Assembly: GCF_010667615.1 (NCBI RefSeq)
Contig: NZ_VYSG01000005.1
Span: 1 to 54,646 of the forward strand
Source: Bifidobacterium choloepi
GTDB taxonomy: Bacteria; Actinomycetota; Actinomycetes; Actinomycetales; Bifidobacteriaceae
DNA length: 54,646 nucleotides
Direction of reading: 5' to 3'
Shown: positions 1-9,138 of the stretch, one piece after another
How positions within the stretch are numbered: position 1 is the first letter of the stretch
Layout: each line of letters begins with the position of its first letter
The notes under the pieces: model-generated
Told to the model about the DNA's origin: nothing
Database searches by the model: none
The model's input: only the letters and a program-made list of their open reading frames with translations
Program-made: the position numbers and the translations under genes

Positions 1-95
1 CTGGCGAATCGGCGGCCGCGGAGGCGCGGCCATCGACCCGATCGGCGACGCGCCAACGCCGCCGACCGGACTCCCCGCCGGCCCCTTGAGCCCGG

Positions 96-338
96 GTGCG
101 CGGCTTGACTGCAACAATCCGCGCACACGGTCTCAAGGTCCCGGATGACATTCAGGTCGTCGGCTTTGACGATTCGACGATCGCGTCGATGGCCGATCCT
201 CCGCTGACGACGATTCGCCAGCCGTTCGACGGCATTGCGCGCCATCTCGTTGATCAGCTCATGCAGCTGATCAACGGCAGCCAGCCGCTCGGCATCACGT
301 TGCCGTGTGAACTCGTCGTGCGGCAGACCACCCGATGA
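96..338 (+). pseudogene. LacI-family regulator, C-terminal remnant
   Basis: About 80 residues match the C-terminal end of LacI/GalR sugar-responsive repressors: the typical GLKVPDDIQVVGFDD motif, then PPLTTIRQP and a final ELVVRQTT. The rest of the effector domain and the helix-turn-helix are absent. The reading frame is closed upstream by a TGA at 87-89, and none of the three frames of bases 1-95 gives recognisable LacI sequence, so the gene is not merely cut by the window edge. It may be a pseudogene, a frameshift or a bad contig end. It lies on the same strand just upstream of the arabinofuranosidase genes, so it may be what is left of their local repressor. Confidence 0.7.
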
Positions 339-371
339 ATCTGCGTTTTCGTGTTGCGGCATGACGAATCC

Positions 372-427
372 ATGTTTCATGTGAATCAAAGACGTGATGT
401 CTCGCATGACTTTATGTTTCATGTGAA
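372..427. promoter_or_regulatory. Paired direct repeats, candidate operators
   Basis: The 14-mer ATGTTTCATGTGAA occurs exactly at 372-385 and again at 414-427, a 42-bp spacing (about four helical turns). Each contains the near-palindrome TTCATGTGAA. Phased identical half-palindromes beside a LacI-type gene suggest binding sites for a regulator; the identity of the protein is inference. Confidence 0.45.
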
Positions 428-712
428 GTGACAAACTACTCACTATTCCGTTCCATGACTGAAACCGTTTACAGGTTTTGCCTGCAATATGGCAGAGTTT
501 CCGGTATTGTCGGCGTGATGCGAACGCCGATTCCGGACGCTGGAGGGTACTTGTTCCGCTTGTTGGCGACACGCCCGAGCATGTTCTCTGTCAGCGAATT
601 TTTCATGTGTTTTTCGGACAGTCAAACGTTTTATCAACTCGAACAAAACGGCTATTTTCCAGTATTTTTCGAGCGAAAATCCATCCGAAAACCATTGAAA
701 TCTGGCGAAAAA

Positions 713-726
713 TGTGAACGTGCACA
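713..726. promoter_or_regulatory. LacI-type operator candidate
   Basis: TGTGAACGTGCACA is an imperfect palindrome centred on ACGT, with one mismatched pair, and resembles LacI/GalR-family operators with a central CG. It lies about 180 bp before the GH43 start. Which repressor binds it is unknown, since the local LacI gene is broken. Confidence 0.35.
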
Positions 727-908
727 TGTTGCATTCTTGATTGGATTCGTCGGATGTGCTGCTGGTCGGCGACACTGCTGAATCGCCGTATCATGGGAAC
801 TGGAACCGTGCACAGTCCCTGTCACAGAAGATTACGGACACCACCCCGCACGGTTCCACCGAACGCCGCGACAATGATCGTCGCGACACCGGATGAGAGA
901 AGACGACG

Positions 909-1940
909 ATGCTCCTGCCCAACCCAATCGTCCTGCAACGTGCGGATCCATTCGTGCTGCGCACCGACAGTGGCTACCTGTTCACGGGCTCCTACCCGGC
1001 CTACGACCGTATCGTGCTGCGCCGCGCCGACCGGCTCGCCGACCTGCAGTCGGCCGAGGAACACACGATCTGGCGCCACCACGAGACCGGTCCGATGAGC
1101 CGGTTGATCTGGGCGCCGGAAATTCACCGCATCAACGGACGCTGGGTCATCTACTTTGCGGCCGCTCCGACGATGGAACTCTCGCCGGACGGTCACACGT
1201 TCCAGCACCGCGTCTTCTGCCTGACCTGCGATGACGAAGATCCGATCGCCGGCACCTGGACCGAACGCGGCCAGGTCGACACCGGCATGGAAACGTTCGC
1301 GCTCGACGCGACGACATTCGTCTCCACCGACGGGCGCCAGTACCTCGTCTGGGCGCAGCAGGACCTCGCGATCGAGGGCAACTCGAACCTCTACATCGCC
1401 CGCATGGCCAATCCGTGGACGCTTGACGGTCCGGCGACCAGGCTCTCGTCGCCCGAATACGACTGGGAACGCGTCCGCTTCACGGTCGAGGAGGGACCGG
1501 CCATCCTCGTGCATGACGGCACCGTCTTCGTCACGTTCTCGGCGTCCGGCACCGGGCCCGAATACGCGATGGGCATGCTGACGGCGCCGCTTGCCGACGA
1601 CGACCGACCGACCGACCTGCTCGACAGCGGCGTCTGGACCAAGCTGCCGGAACCGATTTTCGTGTCCGATGAATCGGTTCGTCAGTTCGGTCCGGGCCAC
1701 AACTCGTTCACCGTCGACGCCGATGGCAACGACCTGCTCGTCTACCACTGCCGCAACTACGTCGAGATACTCGGCGACCCGCTGTTCGACCCGAACCGCC
1801 ACGCCCGCGTCGGCCGCATCCGATGGACGGAAAACGGCATGCCGGACTTCGGCACGCCGCTGCAGGACACCCGATGGACGCCGGCGACCTGCGACGTGCT
1901 GCCTCCGGACGGCAAGCTCGTCGTCGACGAGACGGTCTAG
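909..1940 (+). CDS. GH43 family alpha-L-arabinofuranosidase (intracellular)
   Basis: A 343-residue single-domain five-bladed beta-propeller glycosidase without a signal peptide. Expected catalytic positions are visible: Asp13 in RADPFV (general base), Asp133 in ALDATTF (pKa modulator) and a Glu at 194/195 in FTVEEGP (general acid). The GPGHNSF stretch near 261-267 carries the conserved histidine. The sequence is closest in style to exo-acting arabinofuranosidases of the GH43_26 type, which release arabinose from alpha-1,5-arabino-oligosaccharides; the subfamily assignment is from recognition only. The start is preceded by GAGAGAAG. It is the first gene of the arabinoside locus, 74 bp before the GH51 gene. 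A xylosidase specificity is a less likely alternative. Confidence 0.85.
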   Translation: MLLPNPIVLQRADPFVLRTDSGYLFTGSYPAYDRIVLRRADRLADLQSAEEHTIWRHHETGPMSRLIWAPEIHRINGRWVIYFAAAPTMELSPDGHTFQHRVFCLTCDDEDPIAGTWTERGQVDTGMETFALDATTFVSTDGRQYLVWAQQDLAIEGNSNLYIARMANPWTLDGPATRLSSPEYDWERVRFTVEEGPAILVHDGTVFVTFSASGTGPEYAMGMLTAPLADDDRPTDLLDSGVWTKLPEPIFVSDESVRQFGPGHNSFTVDADGNDLLVYHCRNYVEILGDPLFDPNRHARVGRIRWTENGMPDFGTPLQDTRWTPATCDVLPPDGKLVVDETV

Positions 1941-2014
1941 GACATCCGCCGCGGGAATCGTCCGGAACCAAAACCAATGACCACCGCACTATCGCAGGAA
2001 ACGGAGGACCTTCG

Positions 2015-3559
2015 ATGGTAGAACCCACCAACCAAGCCGCGACGCTCGTCGTCGACGACGCATTCGAGATCGCACCGGTGAACGACCGTCTCTTCGGCTC
2101 GTTCGTCGAGCACCTCGGCCGCTGCGTCTACACCGGCATCTATGAACCGGGCCATCCGACGGCCGACGAGGACGGCTTCCGTCAGGACGTGGTCGATCTC
2201 GTCAGGGAACTCGGCGTGACGACGGTACGCTATCCGGGCGGCAACTTCGTCTCCGGCTACCAGTGGGAAGATGGTGTCGGCCCGAAGGAAGACCGGCCAC
2301 GCCGCCTCGACCTCGCGTGGCACTCGACCGAGACGAACCAGTTCGGCCTGCACGAGATGGCGAAGTGGCTCAAGAAGACCGGCGACAACGAGCTGATGGA
2401 GGCCGTCAACCTCGGCACGCGCGGACTGCCGGAGGCGCTCGACCTGCTCGAATACGCCAACGTTCCCGGTGGCACCGCGCGTAGCGAGGAGCGCCGTGCC
2501 AACGGCGCCGACGAACCGTTCGACATCCGCATGTGGTGCCTCGGCAACGAGATGGACGGCGACTGGCAGATTGGCCACAAGACGGCGGCAGACTACGGCA
2601 CGCTCGCGAACTCGGTGGCGCTCGGCATGCGAATGATCGATCCGGACCTCGAGCTTGTCGTCTGCGGTTCGGCATCCCACGAGATGGCGACGTTCGGCAG
2701 CTGGGAACAGACGGTCCTCGAGAAGACCTACGAGAACGTCGACTTCGTCTCCTGCCACTCGTACTACTGGCCGCGTTTCGACGCCGATGGCAAGCGCGAC
2801 ATGGCCAGCTTCCTCGCGTCCGGCGTCGACATGGACCGCTTCATCCACGAGGTCGCGTCGTTCATCAAGTCGACGAAGGCGCGGCTCAAGAGCGACCACG
2901 ACGTGTTCATTTCGTTCGACGAATGGAACGTCTGGTACATGAACGAGGAACCGAGCAAGAACCCGGAAGGCATCGGCAACTGGCCGGTCGCCCCGCACCT
3001 GCTCGAGGACATCTACTCGGCGGCCGACGCCGTCGTCGTCGGCGACCTGCTGATCACGCTGCTGAAGAACGCCGACGTCGTCCATTCCGCCTGCCTGGCC
3101 CAGCTCGTCAACGTCATCGCGCCGATCATGACCGAGGAGGACGGACCGGCGTGGCGCCAGACAACGTTCTATCCGTTCTCGATCACCGCGAAGCTGGCGA
3201 AGGGCGGCACCGTTCTCGAGCCGAAGCTCGACGGCGGCACGATGGAGACGCCGCGCTACGGCGAAGTGCCGCTCGTCAACTCGGTCGCCGTTCGCGGCGC
3301 CGACGGCTCGGTCAACGTCTTCGTCGTCAATCGTTCACTGGAAGAAGCGGCCGACTTCGACGTCGAGCTGCCGGCCGGCACCGCCGCGTCGTCAGTCACC
3401 GCGACGACTGTCCACGACGACGATCCGTGGGCGAAGAACACTCGCGACGATCAGGAACATGTCACGGCGAAGTTGAACGATTCGGCCCGTCTCGACGGCG
3501 AGACCGTCCGTGTAGCGCTGCCGCCGGTCAGCTGGACAGCCATCCGCATCGAACGCTGA
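2015..3559 (+). CDS. abfA: GH51 alpha-L-arabinofuranosidase
   Basis: A 514-residue cytoplasmic retaining glycosidase that removes terminal alpha-L-arabinofuranosyl residues from arabinan, arabinoxylan or arabinogalactan oligosaccharides. The acid/base Glu179 sits in LGNEMDGDWQIG and the nucleophile Glu303 in SFDEWNVWY. N-terminal GSFVEHLGRCVYTGIYEP and VRYPGGNFVSGY are GH51 hallmarks. The length is normal for the family and there is no signal peptide. I chose ATG 2015 because GGAGGA at 2003-2008 sits six bases upstream; the frame is open further upstream but that part overlaps the GH43 gene. It is followed by the solute-binding protein gene 84 bp downstream, consistent with hydrolysis of imported oligosaccharides. 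Confidence 0.93.
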   Translation: MVEPTNQAATLVVDDAFEIAPVNDRLFGSFVEHLGRCVYTGIYEPGHPTADEDGFRQDVVDLVRELGVTTVRYPGGNFVSGYQWEDGVGPKEDRPRRLDLAWHSTETNQFGLHEMAKWLKKTGDNELMEAVNLGTRGLPEALDLLEYANVPGGTARSEERRANGADEPFDIRMWCLGNEMDGDWQIGHKTAADYGTLANSVALGMRMIDPDLELVVCGSASHEMATFGSWEQTVLEKTYENVDFVSCHSYYWPRFDADGKRDMASFLASGVDMDRFIHEVASFIKSTKARLKSDHDVFISFDEWNVWYMNEEPSKNPEGIGNWPVAPHLLEDIYSAADAVVVGDLLITLLKNADVVHSACLAQLVNVIAPIMTEEDGPAWRQTTFYPFSITAKLAKGGTVLEPKLDGGTMETPRYGEVPLVNSVAVRGADGSVNVFVVNRSLEEAADFDVELPAGTAASSVTATTVHDDDPWAKNTRDDQEHVTAKLNDSARLDGETVRVALPPVSWTAIRIER

Positions 3560-3643
3560 ACAGGGGCGTCATTTCCAACTCTTTCTTTCCATCATCAACC
3601 AATCCACAACAACACCAATGAGGAATCCAAAGGAGGACCACTC

Positions 3644-5032
3644 ATGAACAAGGCAACGAAGCTGCTGGCCGCGGTGGCGGCCGGCGTGATGGCGGTATCG
3701 ATCGCCGCATGCGGAGGGAGCAGCTCGAGCAGCGGAAGCTCCGCCAGCGTCAACACCGACAAGACAGCGAACGACAACGCGTCCTGCACGAACACGATCA
3801 AGAAGACCGGCGTCGAGAAGGTCACCGTCTGGGCCTGGTACCCGGGCATCCAGGACGTCGTCGACGACTTCAACGAGAACCACGACGACCTGCAGGTCTG
3901 CTGGAACAACGGCGGCCAGGGCGGCGGCGAGTACACGAAGTTCCAGAACGCCATCAAGGCCGGCACCGGCGCGCCCGACGTCATCCAGCTCGAATACGAG
4001 GCGATGCCGCAGTTCATGACCGGCAACGAGCAGCATCTCGTCGACCTGTCCCAGTTCGGCTTCAACGACTACAAGGATGACTACACGGCCGGCTCGTGGA
4101 AGAGCGTCCAGCTCGGCACCGACGACAAGGTCTACGGCGTGCCGGTCGACCTCGGCCCGTTCGTCATGTATGTGCGCGAGGACATCTTCAAGCAGTACGG
4201 CGTCGACGTGCCGACGACGTGGGACGAGTTCGCCGAAGCCGGCAAGGAACTCAAGGCGGCCGGTTACGACGGCTACCTGACCGACTTCCCGCTCAACAGC
4301 ACGGCCATGCTGCTCGCGTTCTTCGCCCAGACCGGCGACGACGTCTACACCTACTCGGCGTCCGACCCGACGAAGGTCAAGGTCAACTACAACTCCGACG
4401 GCGCCCAGAAGGTCCTCAAGTACTGGAAGGAACTCGTCGACGAGGGACTTGTCGACACGACCGACGCCAACACGACCGACTGGACGACGAACATCCTCGG
4501 CGGCAAGTACGCGACCTGGGTGCAAGCGTCCTGGCAGACCGGCTACCTGGCCGCAGACTCCGACGACGGCGACGCCGACTCCGGCTTCCGCATCTACAAG
4601 GCCCCGGTCTGGGATTCCTCCACGCCGGACGTCAACCAGGGCGGCTCGGCATGGGCCGTCACCGACCAGGCCAAGGACACCGAGGCCGCCTACACCGTCG
4701 CCCGCGAACTGTTCTCGTCCGACTCCGCCCAGAAGATCGGCGTGACGACCGGCGGCCTGTTCCCGGCCTGGACCAGCATGCTCGACTCCGACTACTTCAA
4801 GACCGAAAAGATCGCGTTCCTCGGCGACCAGGAAGCCAACGAGATCACGATTCCGGTTGCCGAAGGCTACAAGGGCTACTCGTTCCTGCCGTTCCAGACC
4901 TACGCCTATGACGAGCAGGACAAGACGCTCAAGAGCATCTTCCAGGACAACACCGATGTCAGCACGGCGCTATCCGCCCTCGACGACACCCTCAACAACT
5001 ACGCCAAGCAGCAGGGCTACACCGTCGAGTAG
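3644..5032 (+). CDS. ABC transporter sugar-binding lipoprotein
   Basis: A 462-residue extracellular solute-binding protein (family 1, MalE-like). The N-terminus is a lipoprotein signal: MNKATKLLAAVAAG..., with lipobox IAAC and the lipidated Cys at residue 23, followed by a Gly/Ser linker. The mature part has typical VTVWAWYPG and later NQGGSAWAV segments of oligosaccharide binders. A strong AGGAGG at 3631-3636 precedes the ATG. The gene lies directly after the two arabinofuranosidases and before two permeases, so the ligand is probably an arabinofuranosyl oligosaccharide; the exact ligand cannot be read from sequence. A hairpin just downstream could keep this message more abundant than the permease message. 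Confidence 0.93.
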   Translation: MNKATKLLAAVAAGVMAVSIAACGGSSSSSGSSASVNTDKTANDNASCTNTIKKTGVEKVTVWAWYPGIQDVVDDFNENHDDLQVCWNNGGQGGGEYTKFQNAIKAGTGAPDVIQLEYEAMPQFMTGNEQHLVDLSQFGFNDYKDDYTAGSWKSVQLGTDDKVYGVPVDLGPFVMYVREDIFKQYGVDVPTTWDEFAEAGKELKAAGYDGYLTDFPLNSTAMLLAFFAQTGDDVYTYSASDPTKVKVNYNSDGAQKVLKYWKELVDEGLVDTTDANTTDWTTNILGGKYATWVQASWQTGYLAADSDDGDADSGFRIYKAPVWDSSTPDVNQGGSAWAVTDQAKDTEAAYTVARELFSSDSAQKIGVTTGGLFPAWTSMLDSDYFKTEKIAFLGDQEANEITIPVAEGYKGYSFLPFQTYAYDEQDKTLKSIFQDNTDVSTALSALDDTLNNYAKQQGYTVE

Positions 5033-5095
5033 CCCGCTCTCCCGGCAACGGAAACCGGAACCGGCACCGGCTTCCTGACATCGTGTCAACCAACC

Positions 5096-5120
5096 GGTCC
5101 GGCCTCTGTCAGGCCGGACC
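5096..5120 (+). terminator. Intra-operon hairpin after binding-protein gene
   Basis: GGTCCGGCCT and AGGCCGGACC form a perfect 10-bp stem around the 5-nt loop CTGTC, between the binding-protein stop and the first permease. No T-run follows, so it is more likely a partial terminator or an mRNA-stabilising hairpin that raises the binding-protein:permease ratio. Confidence 0.7.
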
Positions 5121-5156
5121 GCTGCCGGTTCCCGCTTTCCTTTCCGGAGGTTTCCC

Positions 5157-6080
5157 ATGGCAAAGTTCAAGAAGAACAACGCGCAGGTCGGGGGAACAAG
5201 CATGGCCGCCCGTCGCGGCAACCTGTGGGGATGGGTGTTCACCATCCCGTTCGGCATCGTCTTCCTGCTGTTCCTCGTCATTCCGCTCGTCTACGCATTC
5301 ATCATGTCGCTGTACACGTCGAACGTGTTCGGCACGAAATTCACCGGCCTGGCCAACTATGCCAGGGCCTTCACCGATACGCTCTTCCTCAGCGGCCTCG
5401 GCAGGGTGGTGCTCTACACCATTGTCATGGTGCCGATCCAGCTTGGCCTCGCATTGATCTTCGCGCTGCTGCTCGATGCGTTCAAGAACAAGTTCGCATC
5501 GGTCTCGCGCCTGGTCATCTTCCTGCCGTACGCCATCCCGGGCGTCATCGGCGCCCTGATGTGGGGCTTCATGTATTCGAAAAACATGGGTCCGTTCACG
5601 TCGATCTTCGAGCTGTTTGGACTGCAGGCGCCCGACTTCCTGTCGACGAACGGCATCTTCGGCGCCCTCGTCAATGTCGTCACGTGGCAATGGACCGGCT
5701 ACTACATGGTCATCCTGTATTCCGCGCTCCAGTCGGTTCCGAGCGAGCTGTACGAATCGGCCCGCATCGACGGAGCCTCGGAACTGCGCATCGCGACGAG
5801 CATCAAGGTGCCGATGTGCTCGAGCTCGATCGTCATGGTCACGATCTTCTCGCTGATCGGCACGCTGCAGTTCTATACCGAACCGACCGTCCTGCGCAAT
5901 CAGGCGCCGACCGTCATCGACTCGCAATACACGCCGAACATGTACGCGCAGGCGCTCGCCTTCAGCTACAACCAGCCTAATTACGCCGCCACGATCTCGT
6001 TCGCGCTCGGTTTCATCGTCGTCATCTTCAGCGTCATCTTCATGCACTTCACGAAGAAGCAGTCTGGATTGGAGGACTGA
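5157..6080 (+). CDS. ABC transporter permease, MalF-type
   Basis: A 307-residue inner-membrane permease of carbohydrate ABC importers (CUT1, MalF side). About six hydrophobic helices are visible, beginning with the segment after RRGNLWGWVFT. The EAA-loop that docks the ATPase is seen as YESARIDGASELR. The Shine-Dalgarno TCCGGAGG lies just upstream of the ATG. It pairs with the next gene, starting three bases after its stop. No ATPase gene is present in the cluster; bifidobacterial CUT1 importers commonly share a MsmK-type ATPase encoded elsewhere, which I infer here. Confidence 0.93.
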   Translation: MAKFKKNNAQVGGTSMAARRGNLWGWVFTIPFGIVFLLFLVIPLVYAFIMSLYTSNVFGTKFTGLANYARAFTDTLFLSGLGRVVLYTIVMVPIQLGLALIFALLLDAFKNKFASVSRLVIFLPYAIPGVIGALMWGFMYSKNMGPFTSIFELFGLQAPDFLSTNGIFGALVNVVTWQWTGYYMVILYSALQSVPSELYESARIDGASELRIATSIKVPMCSSSIVMVTIFSLIGTLQFYTEPTVLRNQAPTVIDSQYTPNMYAQALAFSYNQPNYAATISFALGFIVVIFSVIFMHFTKKQSGLED

Positions 6081-6083
6081 CCC

Positions 6084-7031
6084 ATGTCTACGGCAACATT
6101 TAACGCCTCGCAATCCGCCGGCCGCAACACCGAACGCCGCCGCAACCGCGGCGCCGAGAAGGCGAAGACCAACAAGATCCGCGGCAACAAGCACGTCTTC
6201 ACGATCGTCGTGCTGATCGTCGCCATGCTCTACTTCCTGCTGCCGGTCTGGTGGCTGATCGTCGCCGCGACGAAGACGAACAGCGGCCTGTTCTTCGGCG
6301 AGCACGGCGCCCTGTGGTTCGCGAACAAGTTCGCGCTGTGGGACAACATCAAGCAGCTGTGCACGTACCAGAACGGCATCTACTGGCGCTGGATCCTCAA
6401 CTCCTTCATCTACGCATTGCTCGGTGGCCTGGCCTCCACCGTCATCTCGGTGTGCGCCGGCTACGGCTTCGCGAAGTTCCAGTTCCGCGGCAAGAAGGCG
6501 TTCTTCAACCTCGTGCTCGGCGCACTGATGATCCCGTCGACCGCGCTCGTCATCCCGATCTTCCTGCTGATGAGCAAGGTCGGCATGGTCAACACGATGT
6601 GGGCCGTCCTGCTGCCGACGCTGCTCAACCCGATGGGCGTCTACCTGATGCGCATCTACTGCCAGGAATCGTTGCCGGACGAAATGATCGAGGCCGCCCG
6701 CGTCGACGGCGCCGGCGAGCTGCGCACGTTCTTCAAGGTTTCGCTGCCGATCATGACGCCAGCCATCACGACCGTCTACCTGCTGTCGACCGTCGGCGCA
6801 TGGAACAACTTCTTCCTGCCGCAGGTCGTGTTGACGAACAGCAAGCTGTTCCCGATCACCGTCGGCCTCACGCAGTGGCAATCCCAGTCGCAGGCCGGCG
6901 CCGCCTCCGAGCAGGTGTGGAACCTCGTGACGAGCGGATCGTTCATCTCGATCATCCCGATGGTCCTCGCGTTCCTGTTCCTGCAGCGCTACTGGGTCGG
7001 AGGACTCACCGCCGGCTCGGTCAAGTCCTGA
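6084..7031 (+). CDS. ABC transporter permease, MalG-type
   Basis: A 315-residue membrane permease, partner of the preceding MalF-type subunit. A basic cytoplasmic N-terminus of about 35 residues precedes the first helix (FTIVVLIVAMLYFLLPVWWL). The EAA motif appears as IEAARVDGAGELRTFFKV. The start lies only three bases after the upstream stop, and its ribosome binding site (GGAGG) sits inside the end of that gene, so the two are translationally coupled. It ends about 80 bp before the GH127 gene. The substrate is inferred from context: arabinose-containing oligosaccharides. Confidence 0.93.
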   Translation: MSTATFNASQSAGRNTERRRNRGAEKAKTNKIRGNKHVFTIVVLIVAMLYFLLPVWWLIVAATKTNSGLFFGEHGALWFANKFALWDNIKQLCTYQNGIYWRWILNSFIYALLGGLASTVISVCAGYGFAKFQFRGKKAFFNLVLGALMIPSTALVIPIFLLMSKVGMVNTMWAVLLPTLLNPMGVYLMRIYCQESLPDEMIEAARVDGAGELRTFFKVSLPIMTPAITTVYLLSTVGAWNNFFLPQVVLTNSKLFPITVGLTQWQSQSQAGAASEQVWNLVTSGSFISIIPMVLAFLFLQRYWVGGLTAGSVKS

Positions 7032-7062
7032 CCCTTCCCAACCATTGCAACCAACCGAACAT

Positions 7063-7090
7063 GACGGCCGTCGCCCAGGCGATGGCCGTC
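7063..7090 (+). other. Hairpin between permease and GH127 gene
   Basis: GACGGCCGTCGCC and GGCGATGGCCGTC pair over 13 positions with one G-T wobble and almost no loop. There is no clear T-run. It may be a weak attenuator or RNA-processing site upstream of the GH127 gene. Confidence 0.45.
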
Positions 7091-7112
7091 TTCATAAGCA
7101 AGGAGCGTCATC

Positions 7113-9107
7113 ATGCACGTTACCGTTACGTCGCCGTTCTGGGCCGAGCGCCGGCGACAGGTCGCCGAGGACGTCGTGCCGTACCAGTGGCAGGTCATCG
7201 ACGACGAGATCGACGTCGCCGTGCCGGACGATCCGGCCGGCAACCAGAGCACCGAGAGCCGCAGCCACGCCGTCGAGAACCTGCGGATCGCCGCGGGGGA
7301 GAGCGACGGCGAGTTCCACGGCATGGTCTTCCAGGATTCCGACGTCTACAAGTGGCTCGAGGAGGCGGCCTACGTGCTCGCCTACCATCCCGACGACGAG
7401 CTGCGGCAGCTGTGCGACGACGTCGTCGCGCTGATCGCCCGCGCCCAGGACGACGACGGCTATCTGGACACGCCCTACCAGATCGGCTCCGGCGAATGGG
7501 CACGCCGCGAACGATTCTCGCTACTCGGCCAGAGCCACGAGATGTATGTCATGGGCCACTTCATCGAGGCCGCTGCCGCCTACCACGACGTCACCGGCAA
7601 CAGGCAGGCGCTCGACATCGCCTGCAAGATGGCCGACTGCCTCGACCGGCACTTCGGCCCGGAGGACGGCAAGATTCACGGCGCCGATGGTCATCCGGAA
7701 ATCGAGCTCGCGCTCGCGAGACTGTACCGCGCCACCGGCGAGCGCCGCTACCTCGACCTCGCGTCCTATCTGCTCGACGTGCGCGGCACCGATCCGGACT
7801 TCTATCGCCGCGAATTCGAGGCGACCGGCGGCGACGGCATCTTCGAGGGACTCGACCGGTTCCCGCCGTCGTACCTGCAGGCCGCGGAGCCGGTGCGCGA
7901 GCACGCGACGGCCGATGGCCACGCCGTGCGCGTCGGCTACCTGCTGACCGGCATGGCGTCGGTCGCCGCCCTGACCGGCGACGACGGGCTGCTCGAGGCG
8001 GCGAAGCGGCTGTGGACGAACATCGTCGCGAAACGGATGTACGTGACCGGAGCCGTGGGCTCGACGCATGTGGGCGAATCGTTCACCTATGACTATGACC
8101 TGCCGAACGCGACGATGTACGGCGAAACCTGCGCGTCGGTGGCGATGGCGATGGCGGGGCGCGAGCTGCTCGCCGCCGAGCCGGACGGCCAGTACGCCGA
8201 CGTCATCGAGCGCGAGCTGTTCAACGGGGCGCTCGCCGGCATCTCGCTCGACGGGCGGCAGTACTACTACGTCAACGCGCTCGAGATTACGCCGGAAGGA
8301 ACCGACAATCCCGACCGGCACCATGTGCTCGCCGAGCGCGTCGACTGGTTCGGCTGCGCGTGCTGTCCGGCGAACATCGCCCGGATGATCGCGTCCGTCG
8401 ACCGCTATCTCTATGCGGAACTCGACGGCGGCGCGACGGTGCTCGCCCACCAGTTCGTCGCGAACGAGGCGCGGTTCGACTCCGGGCTGACGGTGCGACA
8501 GACGTCGAATTTCCCGTGGAGCGGCCACATCGAGTTTCAGGCGGCGCTGCCGGCCGACTCGCCGCTGGGGCAGGTGAGGCTCGGCGTCCGCGTGCCGTCG
8601 TGGTCGAGCCGCAACTTCTCGTTCACGGTCGACCGCAGCCACGTGAACGCCCGGCCGGAACATGGCTTCGTCTACTTCACGGTGCGGCGGGGCTCGGAGC
8701 TCAAGCTGACGCTCGATCTCGACATGTCGGTCAGGAAGATCCGCGCGAACTCGCATGTCGCGGCCGACGCCGGCAAGATCGCCGTCATGCGCGGACCGCT
8801 CGTCTACTGTGCCGAGCAGGTCGACAACCCCGGCGACCTGTGGAACTACCGGCTCGCGCCGCAGGACGGCCCGTGCAACGTGCTGATCCAGGAGCGGCCC
8901 GACCTGCTCGGCGGCGTCTTCGTCATCGACCTGCCGGCCATTCGCGAGCCGGAAGACGGGCCCGACGCGCCGCTGTACGCCGCCGACGGGGATCCGACCG
9001 GCGATGGCACGGCCGGTGGCGAGACGGCAACGACGCTGCGACTCGTGCCGTACTACGCCCACGCCAACCGCGGCGCCACGCAGATGGAAGTATTCCTGCG
9101 CAAGTAG
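7113..9107 (+). CDS. hypBA1: GH127 beta-L-arabinofuranosidase
   Basis: A 664-residue cytoplasmic enzyme that releases L-arabinose from beta-linked arabinofuranosides, such as the beta-1,2-arabinobiose of hydroxyproline-rich plant glycoproteins. The metal/thiol active site of the B. longum HypBA1 type is visible at the same numbering: Glu338 and Cys340 in YGETCAS, and Cys415, Cys417 and Cys418 in FGCACCPAN. In this family a cysteine is the nucleophile and a zinc ion is held by three Cys and one Glu. The length matches the family and there is no signal peptide. AAGGAG precedes the ATG. It closes the operon, and a strong hairpin follows. Confidence 0.92.
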   Translation: MHVTVTSPFWAERRRQVAEDVVPYQWQVIDDEIDVAVPDDPAGNQSTESRSHAVENLRIAAGESDGEFHGMVFQDSDVYKWLEEAAYVLAYHPDDELRQLCDDVVALIARAQDDDGYLDTPYQIGSGEWARRERFSLLGQSHEMYVMGHFIEAAAAYHDVTGNRQALDIACKMADCLDRHFGPEDGKIHGADGHPEIELALARLYRATGERRYLDLASYLLDVRGTDPDFYRREFEATGGDGIFEGLDRFPPSYLQAAEPVREHATADGHAVRVGYLLTGMASVAALTGDDGLLEAAKRLWTNIVAKRMYVTGAVGSTHVGESFTYDYDLPNATMYGETCASVAMAMAGRELLAAEPDGQYADVIERELFNGALAGISLDGRQYYYVNALEITPEGTDNPDRHHVLAERVDWFGCACCPANIARMIASVDRYLYAELDGGATVLAHQFVANEARFDSGLTVRQTSNFPWSGHIEFQAALPADSPLGQVRLGVRVPSWSSRNFSFTVDRSHVNARPEHGFVYFTVRRGSELKLTLDLDMSVRKIRANSHVAADAGKIAVMRGPLVYCAEQVDNPGDLWNYRLAPQDGPCNVLIQERPDLLGGVFVIDLPAIREPEDGPDAPLYAADGDPTGDGTAGGETATTLRLVPYYAHANRGATQMEVFLRK

Positions 9108-9138
9108 GCATGGCACAGGAACCTACAGAACCCCCTGA

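Larger units (their letters stand above)
339..908. other. Intergenic region upstream of arabinoside operon
   Basis: This 570-bp stretch is clearly poorer in G+C than the flanking genes, and no reading frame in it shows the codon bias of the neighbours. It holds the two 14-bp direct repeats at 372-427 and a LacI-operator-like palindrome at 713-726. I see no convincing gene and read it as the regulatory region of the downstream operon. Confidence 0.6.

Noticed and set aside
428..781. 117-residue open frame upstream of GH43
   Set aside because: No Shine-Dalgarno, no recognisable family and low G+C third positions; it overlaps the putative operators.
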